From the NCBI RefSeq assembly GCF_040183065.1, contig NC_091132.1, positions 87,000,606 through 87,064,605 on the forward strand: a stretch of 64,000 nt of DNA, read 5' to 3'. The number at the start of each line of letters is the position of its first letter. Positions within the stretch are counted from its first letter, which is position 1. Under the pieces are notes generated by a model. It saw nothing but the letters and a program-made list of their open reading frames with translations. It ran no database searches and was not told where the DNA came from. This document shows positions 23,256-34,649 of the stretch, piece after piece. This stretch comes from Periplaneta americana (taxonomy: Eukaryota > Arthropoda > Insecta > Blattodea > Blattidae). Made by a program: the position numbers and the translations under genes.

Positions 23256-24276
23256 TTAATTACGTTTTAATATTCCTCTTAAGTTTCCAGAAGGAAAATG
23301 TGAAATTATTTCAACCACATTATTCCCGTGAAAGCTTCTAAATAATCCCTGAAACTTCAAAAAGATGAAAATACATGTTTAAAAAAAATTTAAAAATTAT
23401 ATAATTATAATTTATTTATTCAACGCCTTAGATACCATTCTTCACTATTAATGGCCTCTTACATCATAATATACCTAGTACGCGTATCGATTCTAAAATC
23501 CATACCATGGCATCTGATTATATGAGGACTTATTTTCAACATATTTTCTTTTATAAAACAGAATTTTTCGTTATGGTCATGGATAAAATTACATATGGTA
23601 CTTGTGAGCGTGATCTTCATTGCGCTCGTGTAAATTAAGCACTCAGCTGACGCCTCGTGTTTAAATCTTTCCACTCGCGCAATAAAGATGCACTTACCTC
23701 ACAAGTACATAAACATTTAATTGACCTCTGTGAAAAAGTTTCAGACCAATATGACAATAATTGGAGCTTTTTTTTACATAATAAACTGCTTAAAATTTTA
23801 ACGTCGAGAAAACAACATCAAAAAGAAAGAAAAAAAGAAACATTTCTCTCAACTCACGCACCGTATGTTTGGATGGTTAGATGGTTTAGAACAGTCTAAA
23901 ATAATAATTACAATCATATAAACAAACAACTGGATTTCTTTCATTTTCCAGCATTATTTCACCGCAATGTCCCCTTAAATGGTAGTTGCCCTATGATCTT
24001 TAGTTTGAAATCAATTTCTTTCTTCTCCAGAATAATTATTGTCTATATCTGTGTTTGTGTTGTGTTTAATACTGACGTTTGGCATTTTTTTTTACAAATA
24101 ATGCATTTTTTACTTATTAAACGCTGTAAGTACAGCCATGTTCAATATACTGTATAAAAATTGAACTTTTTACTCATCATTAAGATCTTTATTGTAATCT
24201 AGCTTGCGATCTGTCATGGTCTACAAAGTTGTATGTGCTGTACACTCTTTCTTACTGCTGTAGTCGCAATGTTAAG

Positions 24277-24485
24277 CCTGGGTTTTTCTGAACTAACGCA
24301 TACGAGGTGCGAGACCAGCCTCGCAGAAATCTGGACTATACGAGAGATAGTGAGTGGTTTCTATAATTGCAAGGTGCGCAGACTTCGCATCTCGCAGTTA
24401 TAGAAACCACTCAATATCTCTCGTGTAGTCCGGATTTGTGCGAGGAGGTCCTCGCACTTCGCATGCGTCGGTTCAAAAAATCCAA
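24277..24485. mobile_element. Palindromic MITE in the left foldback arm
   Basis: Almost perfectly self-complementary 209 bp. The left half has GAGTGGTTTCTATAATTGC and the right half GCAGTTATAGAAACCACTC; the GGTTTTTCTGAAC end pairs with GTTCAAAAAATCC. It is missing from the right arm, where GCGCTTTTCTGCC runs straight into TAAGAAAGGGTG. Confidence 0.8.
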
Positions 24486-25599
24486 AGCTTTACTCAAACA
24501 GAAAAGCACCGCGCCTAAGTTGAGAGCTTAAAAAAGCTCGCGCTCGGAATTAATAGTAAGCATCGCATCCCTGATCTAGAGAGATGGATTTTTAAGTTCG
24601 ATAAAATTCGAAAAGAAGAGGAGACTATGAAGAAACATTATCTTAAAAGACTGGATATAATTTAACCGTCGCTGCTAAAGTTGATAAGAATATAATAATG
24701 AAATAATAGACTAATTAAGCATCCAAAGTATACATCTAAGTGACAATCACAGAGTAGGCCTACTTAAAATTGAAAGCAAGACAACTACCAAAAATAGCAC
24801 TGAATTTATTCTCCTTTATACGAAAAAGGGGTCGAAGGCTAGCACCGCTTCTTTATGAGAGAATAGTTGTTGGAGTCCGAATGGTCGCTCTTCTGTTGAT
24901 ACCGTGACTTAGCTATGTGGTGCCATCGGTCGATTCAGTCATGTAGGCTCAAGGACCAGTGAAGTCCCACTAGAGCGCCCTTTCACCCGCAGAGTAGCAT
25001 ATTACACATCCTCAGACGGACAGTACCGGGTATATGTACGCCAGTCACAATACTACATCCAGCTGCATCATTTAAGTATATTAATGAAATGATGAATAGC
25101 CTGTTGAAATGTAGAGTGACGGTGGAATGATAGAGGGAAACTGGAAAATCTCGAGAAATACCCTCAGGACGCCACAAATAACTCTCCGCCTTCGCAGGAT
25201 TGAACCCCTGTCCGCTAAAAATTGATTATAAACCAAAGGACAAAAAACAATTAAGCACTTTAGGAAAAGGTGTGTGACTGAATTTGATACGAATTGGAAC
25301 GAGTATAATCTTTCGTAAAAAAGTCGTTACCGATATGAATCGTCACCGTTAACTCTCGGTATATTTTGTCACAGGCCGTAACTCAGGGATACGATACTTA
25401 CTAATAATTCCGAGGGCGAGCTTTTTTAAGCTCTCTCCACAGGCGCGGCGCTTTTCTGCCGGTAAGAAAGGGTGTACAGCACATATAACGTTGCAGACTA
25501 TGATAGATTGCAAGCGAAATTACAACACAGATTTTAATGATAAGAAGAAGGTTCAGTTTTTATATAATGTACATGGCGGTGAAATGTAGTATTTAAGAA

Positions 25600-25600
<1 letters not shown>

Positions 25601-25645
<45 letters not shown>
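25601..25645. repeat. (TA)n microsatellite
   Basis: About 22 uninterrupted TA dinucleotides in the right foldback arm; the left arm lacks the run. Confidence 0.95.
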
Positions 25646-25649
<4 letters not shown>

Positions 25650-26459
25650 TTATATTATTTGTAAAAAAAAATGTCGAACGTCAGTACGAAACACAACACA
25701 AACACAGATATTGACATTATTCTGGATAAGAGAGAAATTGAGTTCAGACAAGACATCACAAGTGCAATTACCATTTAAGGGGACACTATGGTGAAATAAT
25801 GCTAAAAATTGCGTTTTTTGTTTTTATGATCGTAATTATATTTGACACTGTTTTAAATCATCTAACCATATAATCAAGTGTAGCCAAACATACGGTGCGT
25901 GAGTTGAGAGAAATGTTTTTTTGTCTTATTAATGCTGTTTTCTCAACCTTAAAATTTTAACCCGTTTATTGCATATAAAAAAATCCTTGCACAACAGTTA
26001 TTGTCATATTGGTCCGAAACTTCCCAAAGATAATGCCAATTAAATGTTTATAAATAAAATTTAATTAGCATTTGTATGAAATACTAAGTTCCTTCGGAGA
26101 ATATTCATATTGCATTTAGATTAAATATGCTGTAATAGTAAATTCATAAAGTTAAAAAAATTATTGTGTCTCTCTATTTAGACTGATCTCCAAAAGCTAA
26201 TTAATTTTCATCCCCATGGCTACTTTCAAGATTTTGAGCAAATATGAACTAAAAATTTTGAAAACTTCGACGCAAGGAGCTTTTTTAGTGACATCAATAT
26301 AAAATATATAAAAAACATATAATTTCAAAACTATTAGACCTAATGGCATCAAATTTTGTACAGATGATAGTAATGCAGATTAGTTTATGTAATTTAAATT
26401 TCACAAATTTTGGATGAAAATTGTGGAAGTTTTAAAAATCGTATCTGTCCCCTTCAACA

Positions 26460-26545
26460 GCATTCATTCATTCATTCATAGTGTTCTGTCCAAGGGCAGG
26501 TCTTTCACTGCAAATCCAGCATTCCCAGTCTCTCCTATTTTCTGC
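26460..26545 (-). mobile_element. LINE-B 3' terminal fragment
   Basis: Minus-strand copy of the last part of LINE-B: (AATG)n tail at 26460-26480, then the complement of CACTGAATG...CCTGCCCTTGG and the ENRKxW coding end. It matches the 3' end at 55140-55300. It is absent from the left foldback arm, so it postdates the duplication. Confidence 0.75.
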
Positions 26546-26819
26546 CTTCATAATGAAATGAATTTGTTTTTCCGAGTTATGTGCATTTCACAAATCACTC
26601 TAAGAAAACTCATTACATATTCACGACTAAAGAGTATGGACTACATTTTCACAATTACACAATAAATATACTTTATTTCAATCAATATTGATCTTATTAT
26701 TTTTTAAACAAATGCTCAAACGTATTTACAGATCACACACTTCAAGCAGGTAGACCCTATTAATTCCTCCTAACCAATGAAGTGAAGAATTTACAGAACA
26801 AACAACTGCTTTTGACAAG

Positions 26820-28321
26820 CAGGGCTGGGCAAAATACTGACATCCAAGTATTTCAAATACAAATACAAAATACTTCAAAGAATAGTATTTGAATTACAAA
26901 TACAAAACACTTTTAAAAATTAACCAAAATACATTTGTATTTCAAATACTCGATTCAATATATAAATAAGTAAGAATATTACTGAAAATCTAAAATATTA
27001 TATTAACATTAAACGTATTTTTATCTCGAAGTTTCATGTAAACACTGTAACTGAACATTCTTCCTTTTCCCAGTCAGCAATGAAATTATGCTACATCTGA
27101 ATAATTACTGCGCCCTTAAAAAAAGAACAGTTTCTTAAAATGTTCATCAAATACCGGTAAGGATCCCCTTGCTGATAAATGAATAAATCCTGCAAAACAG
27201 AACTGTCTTTCTACAGGCGCAGAGGAACACAAACTTGTATTATACTTTATAAAAGCTTGTTTCACTGTTGGGTAATTCTCTAGAGAGCACAGGGTTGTCC
27301 CTTTGCCATTGAAGAATTGTATGAGCTAATACTCCACAGTAGACAAGTTCTTTTCTTTTTGCTTTTTAAAGTCTGTTGTACTTGAGTTGAAAACATAAAA
27401 ATTGTTTTCATCGTCTTTCATCGTATGAACTGACCAAAGGTGTAGCAGAGAACTGCTCAGCTGATTTCACACACATATTCTGTGTCCTTTTCTTATCATT
27501 TGGTGAGGCAGTGTCAGGGAGCCATCTCATCTTAAATGATGGGTGAAAGCAAGCTGCCAAAATAGCTCAATTAGCTTCTGGGATCAGATCAAACATCACT
27601 TTAAATCTTGATGAAAGTGAACTTATTAGGATTGGAGTTACTTGGAATAGATAGCGTAGATTACTAGGTAACAGAATATGTAATCTATTTTTGAGGGAAA
27701 TTAATGTGGACAAAAGTTAGCTGTAATAGCACATCTTCTCATTTTTCATTAAATCAAGGGTTACGGCAATGGGTTTCAGAACTGCATAATATTCTTCAAG
27801 GTACTGAAACTCAACATCTTTGAAGGTTGGCAATCCCAGTTTTTCACATATACTGTTTATATCATGTTTGAATTGCAATTTTTGAGAGACTGAGTCATAG
27901 AGAGAATTCCATCGAATTGGGCAAGGAAACTTTAACGAATATTTCAAGACGTCTGATATAATTTCTGAGGATTTGGGTCTCCTAGACGCATTCCATAATG
28001 CTGAATATTTAGCAAGTGTTGGGAGATGGATTCTTGATGCTGTTGGAGATTTCTTTATGGCATTAAGGAAATCAGTTATGGCAAGAAAACTAAGTGTATG
28101 GCTAGCACATCTGAAATGGATAGACAAATAAGACAAAAGTTCATTCTTCAAATCCAAATCCAAAACTTGAAGGACAAGAAGAAAAAGAAAGTATTTTGAG
28201 TGTTTGAAATACAAAATACATCAATTTTATGTATTTAAATACAAAATACTTTCGAAAATCCTTACAAATTACAAAATACAAATGTATTTCAAATACGTAT
28301 TTCAAATACTGCCCAGCCCTG
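26820..28321 (-). mobile_element. hAT element with intact ends and 8-bp TSD
   Basis: A 1,502-bp hAT transposon. The ends are CAGGGCTGGGCAAAATACT and, at the other side, the complement of CAGGGCTGGGCAGTATTTG. A perfect 8-bp duplication TTGACAAG (26812-26819 and 28322-28329) brackets it, the hAT hallmark. Many AAATACAAA/TTTGTATTT subterminal repeats lie just inside both ends, typical of hAT transposase binding regions. It lies in the right arm of the giant foldback and is not in the left arm. Confidence 0.92.
27112..28178 (-). pseudogene. hAT transposase pseudogene
   Basis: Minus-strand reading gives the central and C-terminal parts of a hAT transposase. HFRCASHTLSFLA and PCPIRWNSLYDS belong to the RNase-H-like catalytic domain. 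ILISSLSSRFKVMFDLIPEA and ILAACFHPSFKMRWL follow in the same frame after two in-frame stops. A frameshift then leads to ENYPTVKQAFIKYNT and SSAPVERQFCFAGFI, the hAT C-terminal dimerisation domain. The N-terminal BED finger and first catalytic Asp region are missing. Few lesions suggest fairly recent loss of function. Confidence 0.85.
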
Positions 28322-28612
28322 TTGACAAGAAAATGGTTTACAAACAATTAACTTTTCCTTTTTCTCTTTTTGTTCTTAATTAAAACCCTTCTCTTTTGCG
28401 ATTTGTTTATATATGTAGATATACTATATTAAATAATTATTACATACAGAAATTTAGTAACGTAAGTTATTGTAATATACTGCCTTTATTCTATGTAGGG
28501 CATGTATATCCCTGACGTCTACGTTACGACGCTATATAGTGCATGCGCTATGAGCTCGTGATCAAGGTCGAGCTCTTCTATCGTGATTGGGAGCTAATGT
28601 CGTCTCATCCCC

Positions 28613-28749
28613 AAGTAACTCGTCGCTCGCTTCTATTCGTCACACATTCTGTCATCTGTATTCGGCCTGATATTCTTCGCTGAGTTCCAAACGCTTAAAA
28701 GGCAACCTGCTAGCTGTGCTCTTGGAAACGCAGCGATGCTAGCATTCAT
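28613..28749. other. Short unassigned stretch flanking the foldback
   Basis: Between the right end of the giant inverted repeat and the MULE fragment; nothing recognised. Confidence 0.4.
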
Positions 28750-29138
28750 TACATTACAATTAATTCGTTTCGACAGAAATGAAAGATGAATTCAATTCAC
28801 GTCGAATATGTTCGGATACTTTAGCTTTCAAAACATTGAACAGCAACTCAAAAGAACGCCTGGTTTTTCTTTTATGGGAGAGAATAGACCTGGAAACCAC
28901 TGCCCTCACAAATTAACGTGTATTGTATAAAACTGCAATAAATTTTTGGCGCAGATTTGAACGTACCGTCCATAAACCAGTACTGATTCCGTTTTAAGTA
29001 TTTTAGCCGTTTATTGGTTGCAAATATTATCATCTCGTTCGCGTCAGGATAGAATGTAATAGCTAGGGACCAGGAGGCTATAAGATTAAGTATTAGTGGA
29101 GATTTTACTGCAGTGGAAGACGAGCGAGTATCTAGCAA
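28750..29138 (-). pseudogene. MULE transposase fragment (catalytic core)
   Basis: Minus strand: ATNKRLKYLKRNQYWFMDGTFK contains the YWFMDGTF motif around the first catalytic Asp of animal Mutator-like transposases, followed by a degraded LYTIH-like region (IQYTLICEG). After a frameshift near 28872 the reading continues as LSHKRKTRRSFELLFNVLKAK, matching the usual ALL...Y.F...L segment. Both ends are truncated. Confidence 0.75.
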
Positions 29139-29398
29139 GCGAAAGTACTTAACTCACAGCTCATGCGACTCTTGGTAAAGTTACGCGAGACAATATATGG
29201 ATCATTTTTACACACTAATATTTACAATTTATACGTTTACGTATTATTTACATTATGTCCACTACAATAAAGTTCAATACTTAATCAAGTGTAATTTCTA
29301 AGACGGATTAGCCCACCGCGTTAGAAATGATAAGAGCTTCCCTCTAGCAGGAGGCCTTTGCTCTTCACGGGACAAAATGGACTACCTCTATCTTTAGA
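29139..29398. other. Unassigned
   Basis: Nothing recognised upstream of the MULE fragment; no further transposase motifs readable. Confidence 0.4.
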
Positions 29399-29621
29399 AT
29401 ACGCTATTTTTACTATTTACACTATCAAAAAAGAACGTAGGCCTACGTTGAACAAACATTTTTACACAATTGTATACAATGCTGTGTATTATAATGCAAG
29501 GTATTTCCTTTTACAATACTATAACCTACTTATTTGTAAATAGCGTACAGTAGTGTAAATAATGTTTGATCAACGTGAGCCTACATTCTTTATGGTAATG
29601 TAAATAACAAAAATAGCGTAT
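29399..29621. mobile_element. Foldback MITE (about 65-bp arms)
   Basis: Left end ATACGCTATTTTTACTATTT pairs with the right end AATAACAAAAATAGCGTAT. Arms continue with AACGTAGGCCTACGTTGA and TCAACGTGAGCCTACATT. No coding content, TSD not resolved. Confidence 0.7.
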
Positions 29622-30023
29622 TTCAGTGAACTGTCTTAGAAAAAAGTTTTATGGTACAGATACTTCATAAGTCCCAGAAAGGAGTCAATGGGTATGATCA
29701 GAGGACGAGCGACCTGGTTCACAGGAGAACAACTAGTAGAGGTAATAAAATTAGTTTTGTTTCGTTGTATGTCTGACCATGCGCACTGCTTTCTTTCTGA
29801 GACTTATAAAGTATCTGTGCGATAAAACTTTTTTCTAAGACTGTAAAGGAGCTGTCAGACAAGGACTACTTTCAAACCGATTGTCGAAAAGACTGCTTTT
29901 CGTCTCTGAAATATGATCTTTCTTCAAATATAACTTTTGTAGAATATGATTTTTATTTTCAATATATAAATTTTCCTTCATTATGTTTACCATGCCTTTG
30001 ATTCAAATTGTCTTATAATTATT
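29622..30023. other. Unassigned
   Basis: A pair of inverted blocks (ACTGTCTTAGAAAAAAGTTT near 29630 and AAACTTTTTTCTAAGACTGT near 29827) suggests one more small foldback at about 29628-29850; otherwise nothing. Confidence 0.45.
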
Positions 30024-30568
30024 ATGTTAGCTTTATTGCCGTCTTTTTAGCTTATCTTGATACAATGAGAATTATATTCCCAACATAACTTTGTACATTA
30101 AAACAATGTTAGATGAAGGTTTTCGGCATTAAAAACGCCATCATCAGATCATGAGGTTAAAATGCGATAAATATCAAAATATGAACACTTAACATTTGTG
30201 ATACAAGAATTTTACATATGCCAGTTATTAAATAATAAATTAAAAGCATGTACATATAATTAAAACTGATATTTCATATATAACATAAGAGTGTGATGCA
30301 TTAAAATAAGTATTGTATGTTGTAATCTTCATCGTAAGATGATACAAAGTCTTGTTTGAGTGGCATATTACTTGTTATGTGGTTATCTTGTATCATAAAT
30401 GTTAAGTGTTCATATTTTGATATTCATCGTGTTTTAACCTCATAATCTGATGATGACATTTTAATGCCGAAAACGTTCATCTAACATTTTTTAATGTACA
30501 AGGTTATATTGGAATATAATTCTCATTGTATCAAGATAAGCTAAAAAAGACGGCAATAAATCTAACAT
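30024..30568. mobile_element. Foldback element (about 210-bp arms)
   Basis: Outer ends ATGTTAGCTTTATTGCCG and its complement CGGCAATAAATCTAACAT. The arms keep pairing through TCTTGATACAATGAGAATTA, AACATTTGTGATACAAGA and GAACACTTAAC. The loop is about 110 bp. No transposase, so non-autonomous; superfamily unknown. Confidence 0.75.
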
Positions 30569-30697
30569 ACTAATTATATTACTCAGCTTATCGGCTCCTA
30601 CAAACATGACATGAAATTTCAAATTGTCTTATTTAACACTAAACTGAAATTGTTTAATTCTTATAATTGCATGTAATTAAATACATCTACATTTGTC

Positions 30698-30740
<43 letters not shown>
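30698..30740. repeat. (ATT)n microsatellite
   Basis: About 14 uninterrupted ATT units just upstream of a LINE-like 3' end (30741-30822, GAAGAGAAGGCCTTAACG then AATAAATTAATT). Confidence 0.95.
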
Positions 30741-30741
<1 letters not shown>

Positions 30742-31650
30742 CATTATTTTCTGTATTGATGTTATTTATATTTGCTATGGAAGAGAAGGCCTTAACGTCT
30801 CAACTCTGACAGTAAAAATAAATTAATTAACAAATAATTTAAATTGTAAGAAAGATCATCGTAGTATCAGTCTTTATCATTAGAACGCATTGTAAACAAT
30901 CTATGAAGTCTAGTTTTGAATAATGAATAGAACACCAACTGCAGCACAAACAAGATCCAAGTGTTCCCTCATACTATCTGTGGCACGCGGCAAACATGAC
31001 GTCACGACAATAGTCCATGAACAACTAACCTTATCTCCATATGCCTTGGAACAAAATACAGTCCCTAGTAATAGCTATTCTACCTACCTGCAGTTATCTT
31101 GTATTTATCAGCAATGTCCTGCAAATCGTCGATGGATTGTGAATCCGTGTGGCAACTACGAACTGCACGTAATGTCCTCACATAGGCCTAATCTGGTTTC
31201 GGTAATTTGATGTTTCGCTGAATACGAGTTAACAATTTTGCTGCACAATAACAGATGTTGAATCCATTGAAGTAGTGGCCACCTTCTTCATGTTCTCCAC
31301 GATTCCATTCCATGCGCCTTTTCCCAGTTCGGAACATGATTTATATGCTGTGGAAGTGCTTTTAGTATTGTAAGCCTGTCAAGGGATGTCGTTCCCGTAG
31401 TGTTGCAGTCAACGTGTCTAATAAATCGCCAAATTGAGACTTCCTTTGTGTTCGATATTTAGTGAACATAAATCCCTGATATATTAACTTTTGTAGAACC
31501 CAATCGATTATTCTGAACTTATTTCATCACTCATAGTTTAGCATATGTCCATAACTATGACTACGCACTACAAAGAAATAACGGTATATTGTTGCCATTG
31601 TCTCATTTCTTTACCTTATGGATTTTTTACTTTCTAAGTTTATGACGAGT
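30741..31650. other. Unassigned DNA with a LINE-like 3' end at its start
   Basis: 30741-30822 resembles the LINE 3' end at 12596-12792. The rest, including a 95-codon frame at 30923-31210, has no motif I recognise. Confidence 0.4.
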
Positions 31651-31663
31651 TATTTAGCTGTGA

Positions 31664-32565
31664 ATGATTATGTCTCGTGACCAGAATATTGTACGAAATG
31701 GTAATATAAAAATTGGAGATTCATCCTTCGAAGAGGTGGAAAAATTCAAATATCTTGGAGCAACAGTAACAAATATAAATAACACTCGGGATGTTATTAA
31801 ACACAGAATAAATATGGAAAATGCCTGTTATTAGACTATTCGGTTGAGAAGCTTTTGTCATCTAGTCTGCTGTCAAAAAATCTGAAAGTTAGAATTTATA
31901 AAACAGTTATATTGCCGGTTGTTATGTACGGTTGTGAAACTTGGACTCTCGCTTTGTAAGAGGAACAGAGATTAAAGGCTGGTTCACAATAAACCTGAAA
32001 CGGAAACGACAACGAGAACGAGAACGGAAATATTAAAATTAATGTATTTAAATGTGAGTAATTCACAATTACCTATTGTGAATGCTCACATTTCAATACA
32101 TTTATTTTAACATTATTTCCGTTCTCGTTGTCGTTCCCGGTTTATTGTGAACCAGCCTTAAGGGTGTTTGAGAATAAAGTTCTTAGGAAAATATTTGGAA
32201 CTAGCTAAGAGGGATGAGGTTACAGGAGAATGAAGAAAGTTACACAACGCAGAACTGCACGCTTTGTATTCTTCACCTGATATAATTAGGAACATTAAAT
32301 CCAGACGTTTGAGATGGGCAGGGCATGTAGCACGTATGGGCGAATCCAGAAATGCATATAGAGTGTTAGTTGAGAGGCCGGAGGGGAAAAAGACCTTTAG
32401 GGAGGCCGAGACGTAGATGGGAAGATAATATTAAAATGGATTTGAGGGAGGTGGGATATGATAGAGACTGGATTAATCTTGCTCAGGATAGGGACCGATG
32501 GCGGGCGGGCTTATGTGAGGACGGTAATGAACCTCCGGGTTCCTTAAAAGCTATTTGTAAGTAAG
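31664..32565 (+). mobile_element. 5'-truncated LINE-A copy with 13-bp TSD
   Basis: It encodes, with frame breaks, the reverse-transcriptase C-terminal region of the RTE-like LINE-A ([45 protein letters not shown]). It ends in a GTAAGTAAG tail. TATTTAGCTGTGA at 31651-31663 and 32566-32578 is the target duplication. Lesions: a 5-bp insertion after GCCTGTTATTA, an LAL-stop-EEQ nonsense change, a 183-bp MITE at 31976-32158, and one extra G at 32383-32386 that shifts the frame into [15 protein letters not shown]. Confidence 0.88.
31976..32158. mobile_element. 183-bp MITE inserted in LINE-A
   Basis: Ends AGGCTGGTTCACAATAAACC and its complement, with CGTTCTCGTTGTCGTT-type blocks pairing inside. The flanks are TAA on both sides (31973-31975 and 32159-32161). 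The LINE-A copy at 53240-53260 has an uninterrupted AGATTAAGGGTG, which is the empty site. A TAA duplication fits the TWA preference of PIF/Harbinger. Confidence 0.88.
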
Positions 32566-32578
32566 TATTTAGCTGTGA

Positions 32579-32946
32579 GTAGCCGTTAACATGTGATAAG
32601 TGGGGCTATGACCAGTCAGTAATGTGTGACGGGTTGGTGCCGTGACGAGCATTCGTGTGACGAATATTCCTGATCTGAAAACAGTTGCCTTGCCATGATC
32701 TTGGTTATGCAACAATTTTTCATCAAATATGGGTGTTTCTTATGTGGGTTGTCGTTATAGAAATTCCCTAGGCAAGAAAGAACATGAAATTGGGAAGTAG
32801 AAGAAAATTATATACAGTGTGAGACCCTGGTAGCTAGTGAAGATATCCTTATTCCTCTCTTCACATCAAGCTAGGCCTTATTAAACAACTTGTAAAGGTC
32901 AACTGGAAGAGATATCTTAAAAAAAATGTCGTCTTGCAGCACCAAA
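32579..32946. other. Unassigned
   Basis: Nothing recognised between LINE-A and the next SINE. Confidence 0.4.
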
Positions 32947-32954
32947 CAGTGTTT

Positions 32955-33218
32955 TTATTGGTTATTTAACGACACTGTACCAACTACGAGTTTATTTAGC
33001 ATCGATGGTATTGATGATAGCGAGATGATATTTGTCGAAATGAGCCCGAGGATCCGCCATAGATTACCTGACATTTGCCTCAGGTTGGAGAAAACCTCGG
33101 GAAAATCCAGCCAGGTAATCGATCCAAGCGGGAATCGAGCCCCCCACCCCCGCTCAAGCGCAACTCCGGTTCGGCAGGCAAGCATCTTAGCCAACTGAGC
33201 TACGCCGGTGACTGACAG
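32955..33218 (-). mobile_element. SINE, tRNA-like head plus shared tail
   Basis: Minus strand: the head has A box TAGCTCAGTTGG and B box GCTCGATTCCC, and the body contains AGGTAATCTATGGCGGATCC. The 3' tail GTGTCGTTAAATAACCAAT is shared with the SINEs at 35853, 44627 and 63535. A short duplication CAGTGTTT (32947-32954 and 33219-33226) flanks it. Confidence 0.8.
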
Positions 33219-33334
33219 CAGTGTTTGTTGACCCTCAAATTTAAGAACTTAAGCAAGACTCAAATTTCGAAGTATACCTAACATCTAAAGAAACGAACAT
33301 GGATATGTTTTAAGAATGTAGTTGGAAACTTTCT

Positions 33335-33389
33335 GCGAAGAAGAAGAAGAAGAAGAAGAAGACGACGAAGAAGAAGAAAAAGAAGAATA
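33335..33389. repeat. (GAA)n purine microsatellite
   Basis: About 18 GAA units with a GACGAC interruption; all-purine strand. Confidence 0.95.
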
Positions 33390-33798
33390 GCTTACAATTA
33401 TAAGGAATTGGTGATTCAGATGTTTAATGCATATAAGGATTTAGGATGCCTCATGTCCCTGAAAGAGCGCATCTTGGACTCGCATCTAGATTACTTTCCA
33501 GAAGTACAGTGACGTATCCGATGAACTCGCTATAGAAAAGCGGTAGAGGGAAAGTGAATACCTACAATGCTTGCTGATTACTGATGACAGAAAAGGCATT
33601 CATCACAAAAAATAATAAAAAAATAAATAATAATAATCTCCCCCCTCAAAAAAATGTTGGGAGAAAGAATGTATTTTTGTTCAAATTTTCCAATTTTCAA
33701 TAAACATTTTGTACAGAGGATGATATATAGACTTTTTCTGTTGAATAATGTATTAAATATTATTTTACATAATTTTAAGTGTGACTGGAATAGTAATA
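33390..33798. other. Unassigned
   Basis: Nothing recognised. Confidence 0.4.
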
Positions 33799-34031
33799 CC
33801 GGATTGGGCAGATAAAAGCGGCCCGTCCCATTTGATTTGTTTTCAAATTATGTTGGCTATCCTTTCTTCCGCATGTTTAGTTACATTGTTGCTTGTTACA
33901 TGCTATAACTTACAAATGACTTATAAACTGTTCTCTCTGTTGTAATGTAAATAGTTGTTTTGTGAATAAGAAGAGTTGTTTTGTTTCAAATCAAATAAGA
34001 TGAGACGGGTCGGTTTTATCTGCCCAACCTG
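33799..34031. mobile_element. MITE, TA target site
   Basis: Left end CCGGATTGGGCAGATAAAAG, right end CGGTTTTATCTGCCCAACCTG. The arms continue with CCCATTTGATTTG and CAAATCAAATAAG. TA dinucleotides flank it (33797-33798, 34032-34033), consistent with a Tc1/mariner-type MITE. Confidence 0.8.
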
Positions 34032-34337
34032 TAGTTATAGTTTTTGTCAATATCAATATACAATATGAAAAATATTATAAAAATATTAAAATCTCAATAA
34101 CTATAAAACTATGCCTGACAGAGAAAATCTAAATACAGATTCGAATTCAGCTTTCACATTTCTATAGGAACCGCAACTGTTAACTGCAGAAAAAAAATTA
34201 TTTCACTTTCTCGAATCTAGATCCGAAATTCGAGAGTTAAAACCTGAAAAAAGGCGAAAGATTTTAAAGAACGATAAAATCCTTACCATGATATTTACTA
34301 CACGTAAATTTACGACACGAAAAAATTATCTTATATC

Positions 34338-34590
34338 CCTAGCCGCTGCTGCGGGGTTCAAAATATCATGTCTTGCACCAGCGCTACGGAATAAGCATTG
34401 GTTCGATACCTCGTATGGGAAGAAATTTTCTCATGAAATTTTGGTCAGTATATGGGACCAGTGCCCACCCATCATAGTGATGAATTTGGGAAACTACGGG
34501 GAGTAGCGAAATCCGGTTTCATTAGCCAACTATACCGCCTGGAGCGATAATAATGCTGGCCACACCTAGGCTACACTCCTTGGATGATAT
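34338..34590 (+). mobile_element. tRNA-derived SINE (copy 2 of the 2.2-kb family)
   Basis: Matches the SINE at 2219-2524: a B-box-like GGTTCGATACCTCGTATGGG, then GAAGAAATTTTCTCATGAAA and GTAGCGAAATCCGGTTTC. Shorter at the 3' end. The sequence GCACCAGCGCTACGGAATAA corresponds to the anticodon-side region. Confidence 0.75.
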
Positions 34591-34649
34591 CGTTAAGTTT
34601 TAATATATTTATCTCAATAGATTTCGACTGAAGTCTATTCATAGATAAA

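Larger units (their letters stand above)
22717..23705. mobile_element. Left-arm insertion carrying a microsatellite and tRNA-like sequence
   Basis: About 990 bp present in the left foldback arm but absent from the right, where ATGTTTATAAATAAAATTTA is continuous near 26040-26060. It holds the CCACTA repeat (22857-23076) and a tRNA-like segment (23140-23255, minus). The mechanism of insertion is not clear. Confidence 0.55.
21006..28612. mobile_element. Giant foldback element (about 7.6 kb)
   Basis: A very large imperfect inverted repeat. Terminal parts match (left CAGGGATGACACAATATTAG, right the complement of GGGGATGAGACGACATTAG). Matching arm blocks in order: 21006-21300 with 28330-28612; 21345-21545 with 26380-26620; 22366-22716 with 26060-26390; 23706-24276 with 25470-26050; 24486-24570 with 25380-25465. 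About 0.8 kb of unpaired centre (24570-25380) contains no recognised gene. The arms are interrupted by elements present on one side only. This is either a long-TIR DNA transposon derivative (foldback, Galileo-like or Polinton-like) or an inverted segmental duplication; no transposase that belongs to it is seen. Confidence 0.75.
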
